Below, in pieces: positions 21,160-34,455 of a stretch of DNA of 64,000 nt. Under the pieces are notes generated by a model. It saw only the letters and a program-made list of their open reading frames with translations, was not told the DNA's origin and searched no databases. The DNA lies in assembly GCA_050084985.1 (NCBI GenBank), contig JBITNC010000001.1, positions 206,956,001-207,020,000 on the forward strand, given 5' to 3'. The translations under genes were made by a program, and so were the position numbers. This stretch comes from Nageia nagi. Lineage: Eukaryota > Pinophyta. Numbering within the stretch: the stretch's first letter is position 1; every line of letters begins with the position of its first letter.

Positions 21160-23700
21160 AAGTTTAGGAAAGGATTCTTAAATATCCCCATATTCTTGTT
21201 TTACTCATGTTGAGGTCCCTGCAACTTCTTAGGATTATCCTTTATTTTTTCTTTAACCTTGGAACCCATTTTGTCTTTTGGTGGTGGAAAATAAATTTTC
21301 TCTTGATCAATTAAATCTTAAATCTTATGAATTAATGGTATGCAATACTTACTTAGTAATATTCATAAAACTAATATGAATTGCACTTACTTGCAAATCC
21401 TACTTTTAAATAAGGTTTACTTTGATGTCTTGATGGTTTCTCTAGCAAATTTATCTTAGATAAGGTCTTGACCACTTCATCAATATCTTCATGTATTGGT
21501 ATGAACTTTATTTTAGGGAAAGACTAATTTTTTTGTATATACTAATTTTTCTTGTTGTATCTCAATCTTCTTCTCATATTTTTTTAGAATTATTGCTTAT
21601 TTCTTAGGTTGAGTTGAGTCTACTTTAGCCACCATAGTATTTTCTTTCCTAGTTTCCTTCTTATACTATGCTTTAGGTTCATGTGGTGTTTTAGCTCTTA
21701 CTAGTTTCCTTTCTTGATTCCATACACCATTTCTAATATAGAACCTTTCTTTTTCAATTGAATAATTAAGAAACTTATCTAATGATAACTTACTAAAATC
21801 AAAACACTAAGCGATTAATGATACCTCATCAGAAGAAATACATAAATGCAAATAACAATCACTAGTACCATCATATTTAGAAAATTTTAGTACCTTATTT
21901 ATATCAATAAATATTGATTTGATTCTCATGCATATAATATTATTCTCTTCATCTATTTATGGCTATAACCCTTATGATAACTTCATTTTTATCACAAATT
22001 ATATAAGATAATCTAACTTTACCTTCATTGCATTATTATTTACTATTTCAAGTATATTTTCCAAAATTTGTGTATTGAGATTCTCTTGAATAGGCTCTTG
22101 AACTTCTTCTTGTACTTCACCAAAATGTTTTCTTCAATAAAATATCAAAATATGAACATATGGCTCAAAATGCTCAAAGGATCCACTCCTTGTATCTATA
22201 TCTCACATGATATGCTTTAATGTACTTGTGACATACCATTCTATATCTTTAAAAGATAATCTAATCAATTTTCTTCATTACATTTTTGTAATGCTACACA
22301 TTTGATATCTTCCTCCTCTTTAGTCTAACCAAAAGTGGGTTGTATTGCTTGAATTAGAAATTCATGGAGTTGCTTTTGTTGTTCCTCTCTTTCATCTTGA
22401 ATTTTTATAGCACATGAAGCAAGTTTCTTATTACTTGGTTGAAATATTCCTATATTTATCCTATAATCATCCTTTACCTTTTAAATCCTTCCCTTATAAT
22501 ATGTAATTTTATGAGGTATATCCATTATGGTAAATTCAATTATTTATTTGAAATGAAGAGACCTTAACTTGATTCTATTATCTTATTCTAACCAATCGAG
22601 GAATGACATCAAATTCTTCCATGATCTTATTAATATTTACATACTTTTCTCAATCTTGTATAACACATTTATATTTAACTAATTCATCATCATCCTCATC
22701 AAAATATTCAATATTGCTAACCTTAGTAACTAATGGTAATTTTATTTCTAATGATATAGCCTTTGCATAGTTATTGATACCTTATAAATTTACCTAAGTC
22801 TTTTGATGAAGAAATTCTTCTAATATTATTTGAGGAACAACATCCTTGCTAGGCTCAACAACTAATGTTATATTTTCTTTCTAAAAAATAACCTCTTTTA
22901 TAAATTCTAGAACCAATGATGAAATCAATTCATGATTAGCCACCAAATCCCTAGCATTAATACTATTATAAGTATCAATGCTAACATGAGTGTTTGCACT
23001 AAAATCCTCTATACTAAAAGGCCTCATATTCTATGCAACCTTTATTATCTATGTGAAGCATCCTATATTTGGTTCTCCTAAGATAATAGTCATGTAATCA
23101 ATATGCTTATTTCCTTAAAAAATCCTTAGTATGCTATAACCTTCATTATTTGATGACATCCTCATCTCTTGTAATAACCTCTACAACACATGCCTTTTAT
23201 TAAATAGGTAACTCACCAAGTAGCTTAATAAATTTATAACTATTTTCTATAGAGCTCATGACCTTCTTTAATATATCCTCATCACTTAATCATCAAATAA
23301 GACCATCCTTAGCTAAAATAGGAGGAATATGCTAATCAATGGGTGTTTTTGGATCTTCACTATTAGTTCAAGTATCTTGATTAACTTATCTTTGAAATAT
23401 GAGAGCTAGCTATTGAAATTTCTTTATATGAAGGGATCTCATCTATGGGATCTTCTATCATAGGTCCTTAGTATTTAAGAAATTGATGCTTTGTATGGAT
23501 CCATTCATTCCACCTTTGATCTTGGAAAGCAACATGTATTCTAGAAATCTTTATTCCCTTATGAATTTAATTATCCACAAGGTTAGTAATTTCACAAGAA
23601 ATATGTGCATTTTCATTGCTAGTAACATAAAATATTTTTAGAACCTAATGCATAAACAAAACCTTTAATAGATTTGACATTTTATCAAAACTAGAGTAGG
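21160..23700 (-). pseudogene. Long decayed reading frame of unknown family
   Basis: Read on the minus strand, one frame can be followed with interruptions for about 2.5 kb. Pieces, in order from 23.6 to 21.2 kb, are: HISCEITNLVDN, ISRIHVAFQDQRWNEW, MIEDPIDEIPSYKEISIASS, IKIQDEREEQQKQLHEFLIQ (coiled-coil-like), EVQEEVQEPIQENLNTQILE, IDEVVKTLSKINLLEKPSR and FPPPKDKMGSKVKEKIKD (basic end). No protease, RT or integrase motif is seen. Just upstream, the minus strand has AAGTGGTATTAAACC at about 23700-23715, which could be a worn Met-tRNA primer site (TGGTATCAGAGC). It is most simply a gag-like or extra ORF of an unknown LTR element. I do not recognise the family. Confidence 0.45.
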
Positions 23701-25740
23701 TTTAATACCACTTTTTCTTGACCCTTTAAGAGAAGGGTATGCTATAAAAAATGTGGATACCAATATATTGAAATATATTTTAATGAACCATAGGATAGCC
23801 TAAGTAGTTAGTATGTAAAACTACTTAACATTTGATAATGTATTATTCTTGTTATTAACTTAGTTAACCATAGATTAACAATATCAAATAATAGGGAACA
23901 ATAATAAAGATGTAAATAATTAAAATAGTGAACAATGAATTTAGATTATTAGAATAAGATAACTAAAACACTAATGAGATTGGGTTCAAGTAAAAGATAA
24001 ATACCCATAAACCTTAATTGGATGATGAATATTATACATAAATAGGAGCTTGTCAAAGAATAATGATCTTGATATATGAATCCCCATAGAGCATATCAAA
24101 TAGCAATGATAACATAGATGCTCATAAAAATGTAAATGATGTATCCCAAATAGCAGCATTGATGCAAATGATAGTACAAATTATAGGCATCCAATAGAGT
24201 AGAGTTTACAACCAAGATATAAACCATAATAGATAGCTAAAAAGTTAAACCAAACATATAATTGTAGAATATGGAATGAAAAATATGATCATGATAACAA
24301 GATCCCAATCTCAATAGGTAGCATTGATAAGCATTTAAAATTTGAAATGGTACTAGATATTGATATTGAAATCTTGATAACTTTCCCTATAGTCATACTT
24401 ACCCTTATATATATATGAAAACCTCTAGATTCCCTTTAGGAAGGCTACCACTTACATTGGGATACCTAACACATAAAATAATAAGATTGTATGACAAATT
24501 ACTAAGAGAATACAAATAGTATGATATAAGGTTAACATAACAAAATAATTAAGAGAGATCACATTTGGTAAACCAAAATTAAGAGTCAACAATCTCATAG
24601 TGTGTAGGAATTTAGATGATGGCACTATTAACTATGATGCTTAACAAAATAAATACTTCATGGAAATCTAAAATAATAAATATGATAAATGTAACCAAAT
24701 TGAATGAGATAACTTGTGAGAAATATGAGAGATGAATGATAAGAACTTATGCACTTACCTTGATGACCTATGAGTATATCATTAGACATATTCTAATATT
24801 TAGGAATAACCTTAGATGCAAATATGAATATCATAAGTACTTGTGTCCAATAACATTAACATTAGGAGCAATACAACCTAGTACTAACATTGGGAGTCTT
24901 GGAACACCTAAACATACCAATCCTAAATCTAAATATTAGTAAACTAAGCCTTGATATGTATCACAAAGGAGTGATAGATAACCTTTGAGTGTAATAGATT
25001 CTAATATTGATAGGTAGTGTCCAGATACACTATCAATATTTTTGATATTATATGTAGCATCCTATTAAGTTGCTATATTGATTTTTATGCCATGCACATG
25101 TTTCTATATTTATAGGCATGAGGAATTAGTTGAAAGAACCATTGTAGTACAACACTAATTCTCATGATCCCTTACATAAATAAAGATAAGCATGTATAAG
25201 ATATTTCTTATGTAAGCCTTTATTGATCATAACATGTAACATAATATTGAAATAGATAATAATATCTTAAGCATTATATGAAAACTATTTTTGGGACCTA
25301 AAAGGGGTGCTAAATTAGGTGTCAATATGAGCACCACACATTTAATCATGAAAAATTGATAAAGAAATATGTTGATTTTGATATTCTAAATATCTTATAA
25401 TTACTCCATGAAAAACATAGTTATAAACCACATCACCTAATATGTCATACCATGCTACTTTATGTTTAAATAATCTTTTTTCATTTCATGATAAGTTATG
25501 CATAAGGGAATTCTACTTAAGAAATATATGTAACCATGTGCACCAAAAATATCAATATTCAACTATTAAATCATTGACTTACAATGCATCTTTAAGCTAT
25601 GATGATATAGGAGCATTGATAAAGGATTATATTTTAGGCACTACTTCCACAAGTTAGATATGTTGATGAGGAATATGTGAAATTAGTGAGCTGAGTGATG
25701 TCATAGTATCTACTAATTTATAATATATTTTATATGTAGT
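23701..25740. other. Possible LTR and leader of the unknown minus-strand element
   Basis: AT-rich, non-coding. A TATATATATATGAAAA stretch near 24406 could be a TATA box for minus-strand transcription (read as TTTTCATATATATATAAG). The frames at 24736-24939 and 25442-25657 have no recognisable content. LTR ends were not found, so the LTR interpretation is a guess from the primer-site-like motif at 23.7 kb. Confidence 0.3.
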
Positions 25741-26615
25741 TGTTATAACCAAAAACTAATAAAAATATATTAAATTAGGATTATTTATAGTATATTCAAT
25801 TAACTAGTTTAACCATGAAATTATAAAGAAGCAATGATACCATTAATGATAATGATCTATTAGACCTTAGTCTACAAAATTGTAAAATGAAAGATACAAA
25901 CCTATACTTTAATTATGATAATGATCAAAGGTGATATATAGATGAAAGTAGAAAAATGATGAGCTTATCTAAAGAATGGAGCCCAAAGTCCAACCTTAAC
26001 CCAATGATGGTAAAAAAACCTAGCAATGGCACTTGATTACATTTCCAATTTAGCCTCTCCCTTTACTTGATGTCATCATCTTTTCTTCATTCCATAGAAT
26101 ATCACTTGTAGATGACTAAAAGATAGTAGGAATGTGAATATTATAGTATAACAATTTCCATAATTGATAGGTGGTGTTAAGAAACATTGGCCAATAATGA
26201 AACAAGTAATTGCCACCTATCAAGGATTTAAGATTATGTGAGATCATATCATATCTATGATCATGCATATCCTTCCACCTTTATAAGTACTAGGTAGAGT
26301 GCCAAGGCTCCTCCTTGGTCTTATTGTGATGTTAGTTGACCTATTACCATTAAATATAAAGGTAGATGAGAGTGCACATTTATAAAGGTATTTATTTAAT
26401 AAATTAAATAAATCATTTCAAATAACTAAAAAAGATATTTTAATTAAATTAAAATTTCTTTTTAGGTGTTAATAGATGCTCTACTTTGAATATGTTTTGA
26501 TGCTTTTAGAATAAAGTTAATAAAAAAATAATTCAAATCATATTCAAGATAAAAAATAAGAGCAAGAAAATACTCCTTGAAAAGTTATCTTATGGTGGAA
26601 GCTATAGATGCTCCA
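25741..26615 (-). repeat. 3' LTR of the 8.7-kb gypsy element
   Basis: Minus-strand start TGGAGCATCTATAGC, end GGTTATAACA. It parallels 33637-34455 (shared: TAACCATGAAATTATA, AGGTGGTGTTAAGAAACA, TTTAATAAATTAAATAAATC). The minus strand contains ACTTATAAAGGTGG at about 26278-26290 as a TATA box. Confidence 0.8.
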
Positions 26616-27340
26616 ATTTTTTGCTTATATTATGCCCCCTCTTTGACTTGGTTGCAACATGATGGATTGCTAATCATAGGAGTAATCCAAGGAAAAGAAC
26701 AAGGAACCTAAAAAGAGCTCAGATAAGAAATATTTTACGTATAATATTTCTTAAATAGAAACATGATATGGATAATATGATAAGTGATAAGAATGCAAAC
26801 CTATCCTTGGTGATGTACCCACCAAGACTAGTGAAGAAACATTATCAATTTATGTTGATAATCTTGGTATACCAAGCCATCATGTTGCCATGGATTTTTT
26901 TGATAAGAATGACCCTTTCTTAGAAAGGTGTAAAATCATAAGAGTAATAAACTTGGTTGCCCCAAGCCACCATGTTTCCATGTATTTTTTATAAGAATGA
27001 TCCTTCCTTACAAAGGCATCAAATGATACAATTTATAAGAGAAATGTATGATAAATAGATATTATGATGAAAAGATGATAAATAAATGGATAAGTTACCT
27101 TTTCTTTTTCATATATGGTTTTTGATTGTACAAAACACAATAGTGGCACTAGAAGCATAGTGGAGATGCTGGGTTATTGATTTTATTGACCTATAACTTT
27201 AATATTTAGAAACATAAAAATATATATTTGCATGAAAAAGAGATTAGATATAAAACATTTTAAAATGCATGGATTTCATTCCTATTTACCTTTAATTGTA
27301 TATAATTTATATGCACCTTTTCCACAAATTACAATGATAA
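26616..27340 (-). other. 3' UTR of the 8.7-kb gypsy element
   Basis: Contains the purine tract CAAAGAGGGGGCA on the minus strand at about 26633-26645, near the 3' LTR start. A tandem pair of about 89 bases lies at 26860-27035 (CTTGGTATACCAAGCCATCATG versus CTTGGTTGCCCCAAGCCACCATG). No protein is recognised. Confidence 0.55.
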
Positions 27341-28335
27341 TGTAAGGAAAAATTTAGTTAGGTTTGAACTTATCTTTCTTTTCATTTTCAAGTGCTTTAG
27401 TGTTGGTTAGATTCTCTTTTAAGATAAGGTCACCTACCTTGAACTTGGTAGGAATGATATTTTTGCTATAAGATCATTGGATTTGGAATGATAGGCATGA
27501 AGGTGTTCTAAATCATCAGCCCTTTTCTCATTTAAGACCTCTAGTTGGGCTAATATAGCCTTCTATATATCTTCATAGAGAATGAGACCATCTAAGGATA
27601 CATGTAGCAATGGGATTTATATCTCTAATGGGACCACAAATTCATCTCCATACATTAGGAAAAAGAGAGTGGCACCTAAGGAAGTCCTAATGTTGGTCTT
27701 ATAGGCCCACAAAGCATAAGGGAGTTGTTCATGCCAATGTTTACCATGTTGTGCAATAGTTTTAGATAGGATACTCTTTATGATATTATTTGATGCTTCA
27801 TCTTGACCATTATCTTGGGGATAAAAGGGTGTATATAATTTCTTTTCAATATGATATTTTGCACAAAAATATCTAATTTCATTACCTTTAAATTTAGGAC
27901 CATTATTCATAAATAATTTAGAAGGCACACCATATCTAGAAATGATATATTCAATAAGAAAATCAAAAAATTTATTTCCTTTTACTGATATCATAGTAAT
28001 GGACTCAACCAATTTATTGAAGTATTTTGTAGTTGTAATGATAAATTATGTCCATCTCTTGAAATAGGGTTAATTTTACAATAAAATCAAGTGCCTAAAT
28101 AGAAAATGACCAAAGAGATAAAATAGAATGCAAATCATGATAAGGGGAAGGTTAAAATCTAGCATTTTTTTTGATATTATTCACATTTTCTAACATGCAA
28201 TTCATAATCTTCAAGAATGGTAGGCCAATAATAACCTATTATAAGTAATGTTTGATAAAAAAATTTATTGTTAAAGTGATCACCACATTTATCATGATGA
28301 ACCTAATGAAGTTCTATTTCTATTTCATCCCTCAT
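27341..28335 (-). pseudogene. Ty3/gypsy integrase pseudogene
   Basis: The N-terminal zinc-binding H2C2 region reads VHHDKCGDHF ... VRKCE*Y near 28320-28170, with the last cysteine changed to tyrosine. The catalytic core (27617-28012, open for 131 codons) reads FIDYRYGVPS-like IISRYGVPSKLFMNNGPKF, YPQDNGQDEASNNIIKSIL, HWHEQLPYALWAYKTNIRTS and FFLMYGDEFVVPLEI. The second catalytic Asp of the DNG motif is Asn (MNNG); the Glu of the NGQ-EASN motif remains. The C-terminal part reads TKFKVGDLILKENLTN near 27440. The enzyme would insert element cDNA; the D-to-N change and stops should abolish that. Confidence 0.88.
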
Positions 28336-28545
28336 TAGACATCTAAGGAGAGCACCATCAAAAGACCTTCTATAGAACAAATCACTAATAATAACATATT
28401 TTGTAACTAGATTTTTAAGTTTAATTCATGCATTATGATCAAAAGTAGTAGAGGTAATACCATTTTTAAGATAATTGAAAATATCTTGATACCATTCACA
28501 TGCATTGATATAAGTTCCTATAAAATAATGATCTTGAATAAAATT

Positions 28546-28895
28546 TTAAACATCATACTCATGAGAAGGCTTACCAATATTTTTTATTATGAGGATGGTT
28601 TGTTCATATTCTATGTTAATAGGAGAAAGGGAAGCAACACTAGTCATAGCATCAACATACATGTCTCTTGGGATGTTGTCAATCTGATACATAGTGAAGT
28701 ACATGAGGCAATTTTCTATCATTTCCTTATATGGTTGCAATTTTGGATCCTTGGTGTAGTATATGTTAGAAAATTTCTTTATTATCAATCCAAAATCACC
28801 AAATATTTTTATCTTTTTCACCTTGAGAAGTATTATAACCTTGAAATCTAAGATAAGAGCCTCATACTCTACCATGTTGTTAGTGCAATCAAAAC
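28546..28895 (-). pseudogene. RNase H-like domain (type I, plant Tat linker region)
   Basis: Minus strand, open for 109 codons from 28875: MVEYEALILDFKV, KKIKIFGDFGLIIKKFSNIY, KDPKLQPYKEMIE and NIPRDMYVDAMTSVASL. It matches the family AEYEALL-GL, GDS-LVI-Q--GEY, H-PR--N--AD-LA-LA. The Ser of GDS is Phe here. The overlapping plus-strand frame at 28435-28851 is its antisense shadow. Confidence 0.82.
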
Positions 28896-29304
28896 TTAAA
28901 TGATAAGATATAGGGATAACATCACCATGAGGGTTGATTAGAATAATTCCTTCCCCATATATATTAATGCACTTTTAACCATCAAAGTACAATATCCACT
29001 CATTATATTCTATAAATCCAATGAAAACCTTAAGAAAATCAGGTTTATCTTCCTAGCAATGGTGCTAGATTCTAGCATAGGTGCTAGCATTATGAGTGTT
29101 CTAGCACTTCACTTCATCTAAAAACCCTTCCTATGTCTATGATACTTTATTTCATGGATGGTTAGTGATGAATATTACTATATATTATCATTTAATTTAT
29201 TTTTGAGTGATAAATACCAAATCAAATTCTTGAATTAACATTACCCATTTCATAGCTCTTCCAGACAAGTAGGATTTGGACATGAGATATCCGAGTAGAT
29301 CAAC

Positions 29305-30692
29305 CTAAACTATGATATATGTTGTGTTTCCAAGCATGTAATGTCTTAACTTTTCAATTGATAATACTATTACAAAACACATCTTTTCAATTGGAGTATA
29401 CCTTGTCTTATAATTAAGCAAAGTATTAATGATGTAATAAATTTCTCTTTCCTTATTGTTGTCATCTTTTAGAGCCAACAATGCCCCTAAGGCATTCATA
29501 GTTTCTAAAACATAAAGTAATAAACTCTTTTGTAAACCATAAGGGGATAATATTAAAGGATTTGTGAGATACATTTTGGTTTTATCCAAAGATTTTTGAC
29601 ACTTTTCATCCCAAATAAATTTCTCACTTTTTTTCAATAAGTGAGAAAAAGGAACTGACATGTATGTTAGCTAAGTAATGGATCTCCTTACTACTTGCAC
29701 TTTTTTGAAAAGACTTTGCAAGTCTTTCAAATTTTGTGGAGGTTTAGGTGGTAGATCAACAATGGATTTGACTTTCTTAGGATCCACCTCAATGCCTCTT
29801 CATGATATAATGAAACCAAGTAGTTTACTTGATGATAACCCAAATGCACACTTTTGAGGTTTTAACTTCAACTTGTACTATCCCATTCTTTGAAATATCT
29901 TCCTCAAATATGAGATACGATCATCTTTGGTTATGGATTTTATTAAAATGTCATCAATGTATACCTCTATATAGTCATGTATCATATCATAGAACATGCT
30001 TAACATAGCTCTTTGATAAGTTGCACCTACATTCTTTAGACAAAAAGGCATTACTACCCAACAAAATCTGCCCCAAGCAGTAACAAAAGCTATCTTATTT
30101 TGGTCCTCATTAATATTTATTTAATTGTAACTATAAAAACCATCAATGAGTGATAAAATTTCATGGCCTAGTATTAAATCTACAATCATATCAATGTTAG
30201 GTAAAGGAAAGGCATCTTTGGACATGCCTTGTTGATATCCCCAAAATCTATACAACATCTTATCTCACCATTAGTCTTAGTTATAGGAACAATATTCAAA
30301 ATCAAAGAAGAATAATTAATAAGAAAAATGAAACCATCAACAAGATATTTTTTGATTTCCTATTTAATGGTAAGAGCTACTCTAGGATATTTTTTAAAGG
30401 GTTTTTGTTGAATAGGTTTAACATTTTAATTGACAACTAGGCTATGAGTGAAAAAATTATGGTTAAGATAAGTCATATTAGAATAAGAATAAGAAAATAT
30501 ATCAAAAAACTCTTTCAATAATAGGTGGTACCTTTCCCATTCTTTCAAGGTTAACCAAGCTCCTATTTTTATCAACTGTGGGTCCCCTTGGGTACTATTG
30601 TTTACTTCTACTATTTCCTCACTAAGGTAGGATATTTTATCATTGAGTTGGGGAGGAATAGGCAATATCCCTAGTCTTGTATCTAATCTCAA
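29305..30692 (-). pseudogene. Ty3/gypsy reverse transcriptase and connection/RNase H
   Basis: Starting at 30692: KIGAWLTLKEWERYHLLLKE and FFDIFSYSYSNM (family EFKDVFAWSYEDM), interrupted middle, then MPFCLKNVGATYQRAMLSMF (about 30050-29990), and the catalytic box EVYIDDILIKS at about 29960 with both aspartates intact. The open frame 29661-29305 follows: PFSHLLKKSEKFIWDEKCQ, LGALLALKDDNN, YTPIEKMCFVIVLSIEKLRH, the RT-associated RNase H domain. It copies RNA into DNA; here stops and frame breaks inactivate it. Confidence 0.88.
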
Positions 30693-31589
30693 TCATAAGA
30701 TACATGTATAATAGAAAAATGATGCAAGGATCCTAGTAACATCACTCCATTTGTGAATGGGGAGACACATAGAAAAATGAAAAATAACCTAGACCTAGGA
30801 TTGACTCAAAAAAACATGAAAGGAAAGAGATAAGGTAAGGGTTTAACTTGTAATGTCTACATCATCTATGTAGATCTCCTCACCAAAGCCTAATGTCACA
30901 AGAACCATGTTGTAAGCCTCTTATCATTGGATTAGGGGAACTTACTCCATGCCCCTAGCTTCTCTAAGATTGCATCATCATTCTAGAATATGTCTACTCA
31001 AATCAAAGCTATAGAGGGTAAGAAAGGATCTACATAGTAATCTTGTAATTATTCTATGGGACCATGCATCATGGTATAATGCAACCACTCATACATAATA
31101 TCTCTAGCGTAGCCTTGGTTGTTGCTATCAATTATTTGTTGGGTGGAGGGTGGTGGTGTGCTAGATGTAGAAGCATTGAATCTAATCCCATTTGTTCTCT
31201 TATGCTACCCTTGATTTGGGATAGGCCTTATGATACCTTGCTCATTCTTACCTAATCATTTTCCATCATATTGATATTTTTGCATATAATGGTTAGTGAA
31301 AGTGGAATAAAAAACTATTAAAATGGAGACTTACCTTTTCATATGGGGTTTAAGAAACATGTGTCATAATATCCATCATTGACACACTTTTTTAATCATT
31401 TTCATGATACAGGGCTTGAACATCTCCAACAGGGTTAGTTTCCTCCTTAGGAATAGAGTGAAGTTGCTTGATTTTATCATCATATGGGAGACAATATTGG
31501 AATTTAGGCACATAAAGTGGTCTTACAAGGTCTCTGAAGTTCTTCTAGATGTCAATCTATGGGATTTTATATATCCCCATGCTTACCTC

Positions 31590-32270
31590 TTATGGAATAA
31601 TATCTAATTTAGGTGTTGGATTGATCCCCTGATCTTCAACCAAGTCATGAGGTATCCAAAACCTTTCAACTACTTGACATACATATATAGGATTATTTTT
31701 GGTAGGAATAGTTACCTTCTTTCCTTTGTGCATAAACTTGATTGAATAGTGTAAGGTAGAAGTGAGAAATCTAATCTTATGAATCCATGGCCTTCCAAGA
31801 AAAATGTTATATGGAAAATTTATTTGAAAAACATAAACCTTTTGATCAATAGATTTACCACCTACTTCAATAGGAATAGTTATGTAACCAATGCATTCCC
31901 CTTGAGTATTATTAAACCCTTTAATGCTAATTATTATTGTTTTCAATTTTGCATAAATGGAAGGAAAAATATTTTACAACAAATCAACCAAATAAATATT
32001 GACATTGGATCAAGTATCATTTAATTCTTTTTCTAATAGGAATGCCATCTATATTAACATAAATATACAAGCTTAAGTTCTTTGCAATGACATCTTCACT
32101 AGAAAATTCACTATCTTGAAAAGAGAGCATGTTACATAATAAATCAATATCAATATTAGCTACCAACTCAACAAATTTAGCTATATGGATATCCACATCA
32201 ACTTGAATTTTCTTAAGCACATCAAATAAAGCATTTCTATGATCAATGGATAATTGCAAGAGTTTGAAAA
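31590..32270 (-). pseudogene. Aspartic protease region of the 8.7-kb gypsy element
   Basis: The open frame from 31946 reads IISIKGFNNTQGECIGYITI, VFQINFPYNIFLGRPWIHKI and LTSTLHYSIKFMHKGKK. This is the C-terminal half of Tat-type protease (YN-LLGRPWIH----V-STLH). The active-site loop lies at about 32020-31985 in worn form (LDPMSIFIWLI, family VDPGSSVNIL). A preceding frame (32259-32017) is the gag-protease linker. Confidence 0.75.
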
Positions 32271-32289
32271 TACTTATCTTGGCATGTGT

Positions 32290-33630
32290 TACCTTTAGTT
32301 ACTCAAGTAGGCCTTATGAAATGGAATTGTGAGGGAATTTTATTTTCTCTATAGTGGAAAGATGCATGTTCCCTCTAGCTCTTCCTATCCTAGTTGTGTT
32401 GTACAATTCTTCATTAAAAATGATATTTGCTAAAAGTTGTTTTCTATCCTTTGAGTTGAATACATGGGCCTCATACTGAATTTTTTCATCATCTAACAAT
32501 TTTTGTAGAACCATGCAAGAATTTGTCTTATGACCTTTGACCTTGTGAAAATTATAAAATTCCATTTCATTATACTAAATAGGTTCATCATCATGAGAGC
32601 CTAGTTCTAGTTTTGGATTAGGTTTGATAAATCCCTTTTATAGGAAATCCTTAAACATCATAGAGGGAGCTAAAGGTAACCATTTATTCCTCTTGAATTA
32701 TTATTTGGATTCACTCTTTTATCTTTCTTTAGACTATGGATCTTCTATGGCATGTACCTCTTTTTCCTCTTTTTTTTTTTTCTAATATCTTAATCCCTTT
32801 GCTTCTTTTCTAGGGTTTGCATATTTTAGGTCACCCATATCAAATAAACATCTCTCTTTCTATGTAATTCTATTGATAATCTCTATGAATGGATAGGTTA
32901 TATAGTCTAGGGCTTGAAATATTAGTTTAGGATTTATGTTATGGAAAAACATAGATATGACATGATTTTTGGACAAGGGTTCAATATCATGCTCTAAATT
33001 TTTGAAATCATTAGGAAAATTTATTAAATCTTATATTTGGACCTTGGATGGCACTAACTAGATTAAAAAATATCATTTATCTAAGAGCATAATATTTGAA
33101 ATAGATATAAAATTTTGAAAAGAGTTACACATAGTAATTAATGGAATAAGTAGGTAAAGATAAGTCCCAATTTAGTGAATCACCTTGGAATGTAGTAGGT
33201 AGATATTTAGCAATTAGATTGTTATTAACCCTAAATTTAATTTGAAATTCATTTCAAAAGCCTTTATGTGAGCCATAAAATCTCCCTAATTATTATATAT
33301 ATTGAAAATAGGTTATACTTGCAAATTAGGTGCCCTTATGTTATGGATCTCATCATATAATGGATTTGAATCTCTATACATGGATGTAAGAGCACCATTA
33401 GATGGATAGTTATCCCCAATATTATAGGCATCACTTCATTCTTCATTTTTGTAAATCATATTCTTCATATTAGCTTTGGTTTCCTCATCAAAACTATTGA
33501 CCATTTCAAGATAATTGATGAGTTCCATTTTTGAAACACTTAACAAATTGACATGAGTCCTATCCAAAACCCTAGAGTTTTGGTACAACTAATGAAGGAT
33601 ATAGTTATGTATTGAAAAGAATACAGGTTC
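32290..33630 (-). pseudogene. Gag of the 8.7-kb gypsy element
   Basis: The best part is at 32565-32314: FYNFHKVKGHKTNSCMVLQK, the knuckle-like C/Y-x2-H-x5-H-x4-C pattern of Tat gag with the first cysteine changed to tyrosine. The rest (about 32600-33550) is interrupted by many stops. The region before 33630 reads GTTCACC-rich leader and primer sequence. Confidence 0.65.
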
Positions 33631-33636
33631 ACCATT
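33612..33636 (-). promoter_or_regulatory. Primer-binding-site region of the 8.7-kb gypsy element
   Basis: On the minus strand AATGGTGAACCTGTATTC follows directly after the 5' LTR end (TTATAATA). The stem TGGTGAACC is the same as at the gag-only elements (3641, 13430). The tRNA used was not identified. Confidence 0.5.
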
Positions 33637-34455
33637 TATTATAACAAAAAAATAATAAAAATATATTAAATTAGGGTTATTTATAAAATATTTAATTAAC
33701 CAATTTAACCATGAAATTATAGAGAAGCAATGATACAAATGATGATAATGATCTATTCAACCTATACTTTAACTATGATACAAACCTATACTTTAACTAT
33801 GATAATGATTCAAGGTGATATACATATGAAAGGGGATGAATGATGAGCTTCTCTAAAGAATAAAGCTTAAATTCTAACCTTAACCCATTGATAGTGCCAA
33901 AAACATAGTGAAGATACTCAACTACCTTTCTTGTTTAGCCTCTTCCTTTGCTTGAAGTCATAATCTCACCTTCATTCCATAGAATATCACTCACAAATGA
34001 GCAAAAGATAGTAGGAATGTGAGCTAAGAGTATAACAATTTCTAGAATTGATAGGTGGTGTTAAGAAACACCACTCAATAATGACACAAGTAATTTCCAC
34101 CAATCAAGGATTCAATATTGTGTGAGATTACACCATATCTATGTTCATGCACACCCTTCCACCTTTATAAGTAATAGGTAGAGTAACAAGGCTCCTCCTT
34201 AGGCTTATTGTGATGATTAACAACCTATTCCCATAAAATTAAAAGGTATATGAGAGTGCACATTGATAAAGATATTTATTTAATAAATTAAATAAATCAT
34301 TTCAAATAACTAAAAAGGGTATTTTAATTAAATTAAAATTCCATTTTAGATGTTAATAGTAGTATTAATTTTGTATAAATTAAATCCTTTCAATAACATG
34401 TACATAATATCCTTGTAAAGTTATTATATTAGGTTATGATATTAAAAAATGACCA
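33637..34455 (-). repeat. 5' LTR of the 8.7-kb gypsy element
   Basis: Direct repeat of 25741-26615. It lacks a 30-base stretch found in that copy (around 25866-25895) and has its own 24-base tandem duplication (ACCTATACTTTAACTATGAT at 33760 and 33784). The minus-strand start is TGGTCATTTTT, worn relative to TGGAGCATC. Indels between the LTRs indicate an old insertion. Confidence 0.78.

Larger units (their letters stand above)
25741..34455 (-). mobile_element. Nearly complete Tat-like Ty3/gypsy retrotransposon
   Basis: On the minus strand: 5' LTR (33637-34455), primer-site region, gag, protease, RT, RNase H, integrase, purine-rich tract and 3' LTR (25741-26615). The domain order PR-RT-RH-INT is that of Ty3/gypsy. 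Element length is about 8.7 kb. All frames carry stops, but most catalytic motifs can be read. No matching 5-bp target duplication was seen (flanks gtagt and agatc). It abuts another gypsy fragment at 34456. Confidence 0.88.

Noticed and set aside
28435-28851. 138-codon plus-strand frame
   Set aside because: It overlaps the minus-strand RNase H domain, whose motifs are clear; the plus frame matches nothing.
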